From contig JAQGOL010000030.1 in NCBI GenBank assembly GCA_028293625.1, positions 854,566-918,565 of the forward strand: a DNA stretch of 64,000 nt. Reading direction: 5' to 3'. The position numbers and the translations under genes are program-made. The notes under the pieces are model-generated. The model ran no database searches. It was given only the letters and a program-made list of their open reading frames with translations, and was not told where the DNA came from. Positions 28,670-36,196 of this stretch are shown one piece after another. This DNA comes from Chthoniobacteraceae bacterium (GTDB taxonomy: Bacteria; Verrucomicrobiota; Verrucomicrobiia; Chthoniobacterales; Chthoniobacteraceae). The first letter of the stretch is position 1, and the number at the start of each line of letters is the position of its first letter.

Positions 28670-28702
28670 AAATAAAAAGCCCTGAGCGGTGAACTCAGGG
28701 CT
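28670..28702 (-). terminator. Attenuator terminator in the ilvA leader
   Basis: On the minus strand, AGCCCTGAG, a 7-base loop and CTCAGGGCT make a perfect 9-bp stem, followed immediately by TTTTATTT. It ends about 10 nt before the ilvA ATG at 28660. An intrinsic terminator between promoter and gene makes sense only as an attenuator. The leader peptide stop codon lies 33 nt upstream of the stem. The end of the peptide coding region contains CAGGG, which can pair with CCCTG of the first terminator arm as part of an antiterminator. Confidence 0.8.
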
Positions 28703-28734
28703 TCGGAAAAAAGAGTTGCGATGAAAGCGCGTGT

Positions 28735-28779
28735 CTATCCCTGCCCCGAATGGGAGCTAATAATGATCGCAATGATCAT
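28735..28779 (-). CDS. Isoleucine-rich attenuation leader peptide for ilvA
   Basis: A 14-codon frame reads MIIAIIISSHSGQG followed by TAG. Five of 14 codons are isoleucine (ATC and ATT), clustered as two and then three. Its position 75 nt upstream of ilvA, just before a perfect intrinsic terminator, is the classical arrangement for ribosome-mediated attenuation. If isoleucyl-tRNA is scarce the ribosome stalls at the Ile run and the terminator does not form; if it is plentiful, transcription stops. No Shine-Dalgarno element is evident, as for ilvA itself. It is too short to appear in standard gene calls. Confidence 0.78.
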   Translation of the reverse strand: MIIAIIISSHSGQG

Positions 28780-28900
28780 AATCGGTTGGGAAAAAAGGCG
28801 GCGCATGGAGGAGAAATGGAATGCGGCATGCAAAGCTCGAAGTCAACGGAATTGCAGAAAAGTCATGTCTCCTTGCCCCCCTGCCGGATAGCGTGATGGC

Positions 28901-29590
28901 ATGAAGTTTCTTCTCAGTAACGACGATGGGATCGATGCGCCCGGACTCCAGGCCCTGCTAAGCGCCGCGCGTACGATTGGTGAGCCGGTGGTGGTGGCGC
29001 CAGCGGGCGCTCAATCCGGAGTCAGTCACGCAGTCACCGCCGAGAGTGTCCTCCGGATTGAAAAACGCGGGCACAACCAATTTGCCATCGCCGGCACACC
29101 GGCTGATTGCACCCGGATCGGATTACTCAAAATCGTGCCGGACGCCAATTGGGTGCTCAGCGGCATCAACCACGGCGGAAACCTCGGCGCCGATGTATAT
29201 TACTCGGGGACGGTGGCGGCGGTACGGGAAGGTGTCCTGCACGGGTGGCCCGGAGTAGCGCTCTCGCATTACCGGCGCAAAAACATCGAGCTCGACTGGG
29301 AGCGCGCGGCCGGTTGGGTGGCAACGGTTCTACGAGAATTAATCCGCAGGCCGATTGAACCGGGCCTCTTTTATAATGTAAACCTGCCGCATCTCGACCC
29401 GTCGGAGCCGGACCCGGAAATGGTCTTCTGCCCGCTCGACCCGCATCCGCTGCCACTCAGCTACCGGCATGAAGAGGATGGCGGTCTCTATTACAATGGC
29501 AACTATCACACCCGGCAACGGATCGAAGGCGCCGACGTGGACGTCTGTTTTGGCGGTCGCATCGCAGTAACGGCGATTCGGCTCTTCTAA
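28901..29590 (+). CDS. surE: 5'/3'-nucleotidase SurE
   Basis: The 229-residue protein starts MKFLLSNDDGIDAPGLQAL, with the Asn7-Asp8-Asp9 metal site of SurE. It continues with VVAPAGAQSGVSHAVT (Ser of the metal site), SGINHGGNLGADVYYSGTVAA and GWPGVALSH. SurE hydrolyses nucleoside monophosphates in the cytoplasm with a divalent metal and is linked to stationary-phase survival in E. coli. Length is normal. It stands alone, with the ilvA leader divergent on its left and the repeat element at 29658 beyond its stop. Confidence 0.95.
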   Translation: MKFLLSNDDGIDAPGLQALLSAARTIGEPVVVAPAGAQSGVSHAVTAESVLRIEKRGHNQFAIAGTPADCTRIGLLKIVPDANWVLSGINHGGNLGADVYYSGTVAAVREGVLHGWPGVALSHYRRKNIELDWERAAGWVATVLRELIRRPIEPGLFYNVNLPHLDPSEPDPEMVFCPLDPHPLPLSYRHEEDGGLYYNGNYHTRQRIEGADVDVCFGGRIAVTAIRLF

Positions 29591-29657
29591 GCGACGCCGG
29601 CGATACAAAGGGTGTAATGCTGATGTAGCTTCAGGAAGAAGCCCACCCTGAAGGCGC

Positions 29658-29709
29658 GCTCTTAATCTTAATCTTAATTTCCCTGTGCCCGGAGATTACG
29701 ATTAAGAGC
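29658..29709. repeat. Palindromic element with CTTAAT direct repeats between convergent genes
   Basis: GCTCTTAATC at 29658-29667 is exactly complementary to GATTAAGAGC at 29700-29709. Inside the left arm CTTAAT occurs three times in tandem (29661-29678), and the loop carries TTTCCCTGTGCCCGGAG. The element separates the convergent surE and YncE-phosphoesterase genes, where a bidirectional terminator would be useful, but its composition and internal direct repeats look more like a dispersed miniature repeat. It ends 6 bp before the downstream gene's stop. Confidence 0.5.
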
Positions 29710-29715
29710 AAGAGG

Positions 29716-32427
29716 TCAATCATCGTCGTCTTCGACTTTTGCAATGGCCCAGTCCGGATACGGGATACGTGTGCCTTTCATCGCGCGCCAGAGGATACGA
29801 TTGAGCACGTCCTCATCGCAGCGATCAGGTTCATCGAGCTTTAGTTTACTTGAAGCAATCGCGTCTTTTCGCAATTGGCGATCGGCGATTTTTTTAGGCT
29901 CGGGATTGGCTTGATCAAGTGGAACCTGATTCGGCACGGCGGTAAACGGGGAGAGATCCGCGGTCTCCATAAAACAATCGGACATCGGCGTGGCGGTGGC
30001 ATCCATGATGTTCATGGGCGGGAGGCCAAGGATGAGTTCGATTGTATGAAGCACGCTGGTTTGATTATATTGGGTGCTTATCACCTGGCCGCGTTTGGTA
30101 TAAGCGCTGGCCACGTAAAAAGTGCTTCGGTAACCGCTGACATGATCGGCGCCGCTCTGCGGGTCATCTTCAACGGAAAAAATACAGGTATCTTTCCAGA
30201 ACGAACTATGGCTAACCGCGTCGACCACCTGGCCAAACGCCAGGTCGTTATCCGCCACCTGAGCCCCGGGAGTCGGTCCACCAGGGCTGGTTCCGCCTGT
30301 GTGATCGTTGGGAAGGAAAAGAAAGCTCAGTTGGGGCATGCCGCCTTTCTGCTCAAAGGTTTTGAGTTCCTTGATGAACTCCGCGGCGCGCATCACGTCG
30401 GGGACATTCATATCCCAACCAACGGTATCAAGTTTCGAATACGGGCGCAGCGATTCAATCCCAGGCTTGCAGCGCAAAGTAGTCTGCGAAGCTCCATTGA
30501 CGAAATCCCGGTAATAGTCCTTCCAACCGGGTTTATTCTTTTTGGCGGGATCCGACCAGGTTGAACTTGAGATGCACGCTTCGCCGTAGTTGCGGAAAGT
30601 TTTTCCATGCTGGATGGCGTTATCCCAGATAAATCCCGCGGAAGAGTAAGCCAGGGCATCAAAAGCTTCATCAGTCTTGAGGTTCGAATAACTCCTTGGC
30701 CAGCTTGCATGCTGACGCTCGGTGTAGTCATTGGTAATGGCGCTGTCGCTCCACTGATGGCCGTCGGCGCTCTGGATGCCGTTGCAATAGGCATTGTCGA
30801 GGAGGATAAATTGCCGGACAAGCTTGTGCTGATTTGGGGTGTACTTTTCGCCAAAGATGCAAAGGCTCGCATCGCCGTTGCCGCGTTTGACATCGCCGAG
30901 GACCTGATCGTAACAGCGGTTCTCTTTTAGCACATAGATCACGTGCTTGAACACGCTCGGCTCGCCGACACGCTCAGGTACCGGACGCGCAGGCTGATCG
31001 GGGCGTGCCGGGAACCTGGCCGCCTGAAGCGCGCCATAACGCATATTGATGAGGGCGTTGGCGTTGTGGACCGCCAACTCTTTCTCCGAGGGGACAGGTA
31101 CGAGGGAAAGCGTGCCGAAATAGTCCTTGGAATTGTACTTGGGTTTCTCACCCGGCTTAAGAAGCCTTGTCGAGCCAATGCCCTTGATGTTCGCCACGCA
31201 CATTTGCTTTCGGAATGGATCGTATGCAATGGCGCCGGGAAACCAGCCCACGGGAACCAACCCCATTAACTTGGATTCCCTGTCGGCGGGATCAAACTTC
31301 ACCATGGCAACCGCGTTCTGGGTGCCATTGCAAACCATGAGCCATTTGCCTGTTTTATCGAAGGCGAGCGCGTTGGGCGTGGCGCTAAAGAGTTCTGAAG
31401 GTTCGCGCACCCAGATCCTTTCAATAATCTGATCGGTCCTTGTATCGATGACGCTAACGGTATCACTGGCCGAGTTGGCCACAACGACGTGTTTTTCGCC
31501 TGGAGAAACCGCCAATGCGCCGGCATGCAGCTCGACCATCAGCTCGCTTAAAAAACGGCCGGATTTCAGGTCGATGATGCTGACAGATCCTTCATTTGCG
31601 ATATGGCGCACCGGGTCGACACGCACCACTGTCCCCCGCCCCGCGGGTCCGGTCAGATCGCCTTTTTTAGGACGCCGTCCACCAAGGTTGCTGACGTAAA
31701 CCTTGCCTTGGGCAAGCGCCACATCAAATGGCGCCACCCCCACATCCCAGCTGCGCACGTAATTTCCGCTTTCCACGTCGATCTCAAAAAGTTTGTTGCT
31801 GAGGTTGCCAGCCACATAAAGAAGTTTGCCATCACTAGATACGGCAAGTCCGGCGGGGATTTCGGCTTTGCGTTTAGGTGCACGCGCATCGGGCAAAGTA
31901 ATTGTTTTTAGCGCGGCAACCTTTCCATCGGTTACCGAGAAGACCTTCACGTCGCCATTGACGTTGGCAATATAGAGCCGGCTGCCATCCTTGGAGAAGG
32001 TCAAGCCTGTCAGACTCAGCTGTGCGCCGCCGTCGGACTTGGTCTGAACATTGGCCGCTTCCATCCCTTTTTCAGGCGATTCACTCGGAACCGGTTTTCC
32101 TGGAAAAACCACCTTTTGCAAGGTTGCGCCCGTTTTCGGATCCAGGACAAGGATCTCCGGATTTCTGCCTGAAGTAACCAGCAGACGGCCATCGGGGCTT
32201 AACGCGATGGCTTGCGGACGCAGCCCCGGCAAGGGAGCCTGGACGCCGGCGGGAGTAAGAATCTGATTGGTAGGGGTCTGATAACGGTTTTCCCCAATCC
32301 TGCCGACTTTCTCCTTGGTGGAAACGATGATGGTCTGAGATTCACGCGCGCTGGCGACGGACAAAATCAACAAGAGAGCGGCCGAGGCGTGCAGGAATCG
32401 GCGCCCGATCGGGGCTGGGGGCAACAT
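29716..32427 (-). CDS. Secreted YncE-type beta-propeller fused to a phosphoesterase domain
   Basis: The 903-residue protein has a signal peptide (LHASAALLLILSVASA). Residues about 55-480 form a seven-bladed propeller of YncE/lactonase type (repeats such as PQAIALSPDGRLLVTSGRN, FSKDGSRLYIANVNGDVKVF, GLAVSSDGKLLYVAGN and VVVANSASDTVSVIDTRTD). Residues about 500-870 are a phosphoesterase/alkaline-phosphatase-superfamily domain. It begins VFKHVIYVLKENRCYDQVLGD, like acid phosphatase/phospholipase C enzymes, and later has FLFLPNDHTGG and IFSVEDDPQSGADHVSGYRS with metal-ligand Asp and His. It probably acts outside the cytoplasm on phosphate esters. Substrate unknown. The fusion is recurrent in Planctomycetes and Verrucomicrobiota. 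Confidence 0.85.
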   Translation of the reverse strand: MLPPAPIGRRFLHASAALLLILSVASARESQTIIVSTKEKVGRIGENRYQTPTNQILTPAGVQAPLPGLRPQAIALSPDGRLLVTSGRNPEILVLDPKTGATLQKVVFPGKPVPSESPEKGMEAANVQTKSDGGAQLSLTGLTFSKDGSRLYIANVNGDVKVFSVTDGKVAALKTITLPDARAPKRKAEIPAGLAVSSDGKLLYVAGNLSNKLFEIDVESGNYVRSWDVGVAPFDVALAQGKVYVSNLGGRRPKKGDLTGPAGRGTVVRVDPVRHIANEGSVSIIDLKSGRFLSELMVELHAGALAVSPGEKHVVVANSASDTVSVIDTRTDQIIERIWVREPSELFSATPNALAFDKTGKWLMVCNGTQNAVAMVKFDPADRESKLMGLVPVGWFPGAIAYDPFRKQMCVANIKGIGSTRLLKPGEKPKYNSKDYFGTLSLVPVPSEKELAVHNANALINMRYGALQAARFPARPDQPARPVPERVGEPSVFKHVIYVLKENRCYDQVLGDVKRGNGDASLCIFGEKYTPNQHKLVRQFILLDNAYCNGIQSADGHQWSDSAITNDYTERQHASWPRSYSNLKTDEAFDALAYSSAGFIWDNAIQHGKTFRNYGEACISSSTWSDPAKKNKPGWKDYYRDFVNGASQTTLRCKPGIESLRPYSKLDTVGWDMNVPDVMRAAEFIKELKTFEQKGGMPQLSFLFLPNDHTGGTSPGGPTPGAQVADNDLAFGQVVDAVSHSSFWKDTCIFSVEDDPQSGADHVSGYRSTFYVASAYTKRGQVISTQYNQTSVLHTIELILGLPPMNIMDATATPMSDCFMETADLSPFTAVPNQVPLDQANPEPKKIADRQLRKDAIASSKLKLDEPDRCDEDVLNRILWRAMKGTRIPYPDWAIAKVEDDDD

Positions 32428-32523
32428 GTGCCCCGACTTTGGAAAAGCGGGATGACGATGTCAAATGCGAGGGAACGCGGATTCGGGATTGCGAAGGAGA
32501 AGGCGGTGCGCTGAGGTTTGGGC

Positions 32524-34665
32524 GTGGAACTTGCACCTCTCTTTTTACGTCACGATAGCGGGCGTGCACTTCGGGTGGCGGTGGTATTTGGCGGGGCACT
32601 GATGATTTGCCACGCGCTCGGGCGCCGAAATGAAGCTGTGTTTGTGGCGATGGCGGCGCAAGCCATCGCGTTGCCCGATTTGCGCGGCGCATATGGAATG
32701 CGGCTGGCGATCCTGGGCACGATGATTTTCACCATCACCGTGGCGGCGGCGCTCGGAACGCTGGTGGGTGAAAGCGTGTTTTTTTCCACCATCGCCATGG
32801 GAGCCATCGCGCTTTCCTCGGGTGGTTGGCGGCATTTGAGCGCCGATTACGGCCCGGCGCTCGGGATCTCCTCAGCGCTGCTTTTTCTAATTGGAATTGC
32901 TTACCCGGCGGACGCTCCGGAGGCACTCCACAGGGCCGCGCTTGTTTTCATGGGAGGAAGCGGCGCGACGTTGTTTCACGTGCTCTTCTGGCCGTTTCGC
33001 CCCCACCACCCGTTGCGGTTTGCGGTCGCGGAAAGCTGGGTCGCGCTTGCCGATTTGATCGACAGCATGCGGCCCAGTCCTAACGGAAAAACGCACGAGG
33101 CGATTACCGGTTACGAACGCGAATTGCGCGCCACTTTGGACCGCACATTTGTCATCCTCGGCGCGGTTAAAGGCCACCGGCATACGGCGCTGCTGCTTCA
33201 TTTGGAAGCAATGCGCCGCGAAGCCGTTCACCTGGCTGTGCGCGCCATGGCATTCAACACCGTGCTCGAAGAACTCAATGGGAAAGCCGAGTTCGCCTCA
33301 ATTCTTCCAGTGACGGATTCGATGCTTAAAACGTTGGGCGACGCAAGCCGCTCGACCGCCATCACGCTGATCACGCATCGCTCTGAAAACTTCGCCGCCT
33401 CCGCGCTTCGGTTGCGCCGCTGTGGCGACCTGATCCGGGTCCTGGACGAACAGCTCGCTTCGATCCCTGCGAGTCCCATTCTCCCTCAGATTCAAGGCGC
33501 GCTGGGCAGCATCGAACAAGCGCTGCCGCAAATTCGCGCACGTCTGGAAGAGACCCTCGATCCGGGCTCCGCGCCGATCACGTTTCCCGCGCGCCTGCCC
33601 GAACTTGGAGGCCGGTCGGCACGCACCCTTTCAGCCTGGATCAATCGGGCTCCGCAGCTTGATCCGGTGCTGGTCCGCTACGCAATGCGGATGGCGTTGC
33701 TCACAATGCTGGCGGTGGCACTTTACAAAGGACTCGTCATCCCGCGCGGTTACTGGATTGTTTTTACAATCGTGGTCGTGCTTCAGCCGGATTACGGCTC
33801 AACCCGGCTTCGGGCAGGGCAGCGGATCGGAGGGACGCTCGCGGGCAGCCTGCTTGGAAGTGTATTTATCTGGATCCCAATGCCGCTCTATTTGCTCGAT
33901 TGCTGCGCGGCGATCATGGCGTTCCTCTTTGCCTATTTTCTCCGCAGCCGGTACGGGCTGGCGGTCTTTTTTGTCACGCTGCTCCTGGTGCTCATGACCG
34001 AAACGATGTCGCCTGTCGGGCTCGACTTTACTGTTCAGCGGCTGGCCGCCACCGTCCTCGGCGGCGCGGTCGCCCTGGCATCGGCACTGATATTCTGGCC
34101 CCTTTGGGAACGCGAAAAATTCACCGCCCTGCTCGCCGCCGCCATCCGTTCCAACCGGATTTATCTTGAGACGCTGGTTGCTCAAACAGCGCCGGAAACC
34201 GAAGAATGGCTCATGGTGAAACGCCGGGCGGAGAACGCCAACCGGTTTGCCGCGGCGTCGTTGCAACGACTTCTGGGCGAACCCAACCGGCGCCATGAAA
34301 ATCCGCAGCGTTCAGCGACGCTGACAGCCTATAATCAGCGTCTGACCCGCGCGCTGAGTGCCATGGCTGTCCACCGTCACGATGGGCTTCAGGAATCGCC
34401 GCAAATCGGGCCGTCCGCCGTCGGCGATCTCAGCGAGGCATTGGAAACGCTGGCGCATGCGGTCGAGACTGATTTTGCGGAAACTGCGACGGCCGAGGCC
34501 ACGGTCCGCGCGATGCGACTCAAAAACGTGGTATCTGACAATTATCTCGCCAAGAGCATCGTGGAGATTCGCGCCATGGCATTCGCGCTGGCAAGCCGCC
34601 CTGCGGAAAATGAATACAAAAGCCCGGGAACGCACTTTTCCGCCGTGGAACCCGGCCCGCAATGA
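32524..34665 (+). CDS. FUSC-family inner-membrane protein (YccS/aromatic-acid exporter-like)
   Basis: The 713-residue protein has two clusters of about six hydrophobic helices (residues 15-155 and 385-530), separated and followed by helical cytoplasmic regions. This is the duplicated fusaric-acid-resistance (FUSC) layout. The second membrane block begins YAMRMALLTMLAVALYKGL and contains YWIVFTIVVVLQPDYGSTRLRAGQRIGGT, the most conserved FUSC segment. I use GTG 32524, which has GAGG 7 nt upstream; TTG 32518 opens the same frame, and the first ATG (32602) would cut TM1. FUSC proteins are linked to export of aromatic acids, but many have unknown substrates. It is divergent from the phosphoesterase gene. 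Confidence 0.85.
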   Translation: MELAPLFLRHDSGRALRVAVVFGGALMICHALGRRNEAVFVAMAAQAIALPDLRGAYGMRLAILGTMIFTITVAAALGTLVGESVFFSTIAMGAIALSSGGWRHLSADYGPALGISSALLFLIGIAYPADAPEALHRAALVFMGGSGATLFHVLFWPFRPHHPLRFAVAESWVALADLIDSMRPSPNGKTHEAITGYERELRATLDRTFVILGAVKGHRHTALLLHLEAMRREAVHLAVRAMAFNTVLEELNGKAEFASILPVTDSMLKTLGDASRSTAITLITHRSENFAASALRLRRCGDLIRVLDEQLASIPASPILPQIQGALGSIEQALPQIRARLEETLDPGSAPITFPARLPELGGRSARTLSAWINRAPQLDPVLVRYAMRMALLTMLAVALYKGLVIPRGYWIVFTIVVVLQPDYGSTRLRAGQRIGGTLAGSLLGSVFIWIPMPLYLLDCCAAIMAFLFAYFLRSRYGLAVFFVTLLLVLMTETMSPVGLDFTVQRLAATVLGGAVALASALIFWPLWEREKFTALLAAAIRSNRIYLETLVAQTAPETEEWLMVKRRAENANRFAAASLQRLLGEPNRRHENPQRSATLTAYNQRLTRALSAMAVHRHDGLQESPQIGPSAVGDLSEALETLAHAVETDFAETATAEATVRAMRLKNVVSDNYLAKSIVEIRAMAFALASRPAENEYKSPGTHFSAVEPGPQ

Positions 34666-34903
34666 GAGATGTGGCTAAGGAGAAGCAGCTTGGCGAATTC
34701 TCAACAGATCCCGGCAGTCAAAAATGCGAGTATAGACGCATGGGGAAAAATTTAATTGATCTGAAAAAGACCATGCACAACGAGGGAGAAACGCGGGAAA
34801 CGGGCTTGTGAAAAAAGTGATTGCTGGCGTGTGGTACGATCGCTGCTAAGCGGGCACATTAACAAACAGCATCCTGCCTGCGTTACCACCCCGTTTAACA
34901 CCA

Positions 34904-35596
34904 ATGAATTCCGCTATCGCACTTAAGCCTCGTGGATTCGAGGGCGTCTTTCTGACAGCAAGTCTTAACGACATCATCCAAATGGAATGCCTTGGAATGC
35001 ACGCGCGCGTTGTGCATGTGGACCGGGGCGATGCGTCGGGGCGCATCTATTTCGCCGGAGGCCAGGCGGTGCATGCCCAAGTCGGCTCAATCACCGGCGA
35101 GGATGCGTTTTTTGAAATTCTATCCTGGCAGAAAGGGGTCTTTCACATGGAGGAAGGAGTACGTGCTATTGAAGAAACCATCACCCGCCCATGGGAGAGT
35201 CTGCTAATGGAAGCCGCCCACATTAATGATGAGCAAGGGCTTAACACCACAGTCACCGCATTTCCGCTTACTGAACCTGTCGTCATGCCGCATAAATTCA
35301 TCACCGATGCTTTTGCAGACCCCGAGATTCTGAATGCTATCCATATGGCAGACGATGGGACGTTGCTTGAGACAAAAGGCGATGATCCGGAGACGATTCA
35401 GGGCACCTTTGCCTATATCACGCAGCTCTTGCAGCACGTCGGCACGGCGCTCGGGGCCGAGCAAGTCCGCGAAGTTCATTTTATTGGCTCATCCAATCGC
35501 GCGCTCTGCTTAAGCGGGCAAGCAAAAACAACCGCGGCTGTAACCACCTCCAAAGTCAACCTCACCAACCTGGCAAAAAAACTGGCTAACCCATGA
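34904..35596 (+). CDS. DUF4388 (PatA-N-like) protein
   Basis: The 230-residue soluble protein begins with a DUF4388 domain (GVFLTASLNDIIQMECLGM, GRIYFAGGQAVHAQVGSITGEDAFFEILSWQKGVF). This domain, found at the start of PatA-like and gliding/chemosensory proteins, mediates protein contacts. Residues 130-230 have the alternating helix/strand pattern of a roadblock/LC7 domain (GTFAYITQLLQHVGTALGAEQVREVHFIGSSNRALCLS, residues about 165-205). The stop overlaps the ATG of the next gene (ATGA at 35593). The pair probably forms a regulator complex for a small GTPase or a response system, but no MglA-type GTPase is next to it. Confidence 0.75.
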   Translation: MNSAIALKPRGFEGVFLTASLNDIIQMECLGMHARVVHVDRGDASGRIYFAGGQAVHAQVGSITGEDAFFEILSWQKGVFHMEEGVRAIEETITRPWESLLMEAAHINDEQGLNTTVTAFPLTEPVVMPHKFITDAFADPEILNAIHMADDGTLLETKGDDPETIQGTFAYITQLLQHVGTALGAEQVREVHFIGSSNRALCLSGQAKTTAAVTTSKVNLTNLAKKLANP

Positions 35597-36051
35597 TTTC
35601 CACCCTGGTCGCTTTTAAAGACATCCCCGGAGTATTCGGCAGTTTTATATTCTGGCCCGATGGAACGCTGGCAGCGCGCGATATGCCGGCCATCTATAAC
35701 GATGACATTTTCGCCGAAATCGGGCGCCGCCTCAATGGCATCGCCGACGCGGTTGATCCACAAGTGCCCAGCATGAGTGAGATGCTCGTGAAGTTTGATT
35801 CATACTGGCTTCTAAGCCGGCGGACCCCGCATTACACACTGAACGTGCTGGCGGAGGAAACGGTTAACTATCCCGCTTTGAAAATGGCAAGCAACGTGGC
35901 GATGCGCCATCTTGGCGATAAAGTAGTCTCGGCAATTTCCACCATCAGCAGCCAGGTCAAGCTTGCCGATTTGAGCCAGGTTTTCCCTCCTGCCCCGCCG
36001 ACTGTCGAGACGCGTCCGCGCCGCACATGGCGAGGGCAAACGTTGGATTAA
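35593..36051 (+). CDS. Roadblock/LC7-like small regulatory protein
   Basis: The 152-residue protein has a core alpha/beta pattern resembling a roadblock/LC7 domain: IPGVFGSFIFWPDGTLAARDMPA for the first strands, then a long helix (FAEIGRRLNGIADAV) and the strand VKFDSYWLLSRR. The C-terminal 50 residues are a helix followed by a Pro/Arg-rich tail. Roadblock proteins such as MglB act as dimers that regulate Ras-like GTPases. It is translationally coupled to the DUF4388 gene by a 4-bp overlap, so the two products likely interact. Family assignment is by fold pattern only. Confidence 0.6.
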   Translation: MISTLVAFKDIPGVFGSFIFWPDGTLAARDMPAIYNDDIFAEIGRRLNGIADAVDPQVPSMSEMLVKFDSYWLLSRRTPHYTLNVLAEETVNYPALKMASNVAMRHLGDKVVSAISTISSQVKLADLSQVFPPAPPTVETRPRRTWRGQTLD

Positions 36052-36196
36052 CAAGGTTCAGGGGCGGCGGCAGTTTTTGGGGAAGGTGGCTAACTGTCAC
36101 AATCGCCGGCTCGACGGTTCCATCGTGGCTGGAGTACGGCTATAGACACACGGCGAATCCCGCCGGTGCGCCTTATATCCCGAACCTCCCGCCACT

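Noticed and set aside
34740-34811. A 23-codon frame starting MGKNLIDLKK upstream of the DUF4388 gene
   Set aside because: It has no ribosome-binding site, no known family and no following terminator or regulated gene that would make it a leader peptide.
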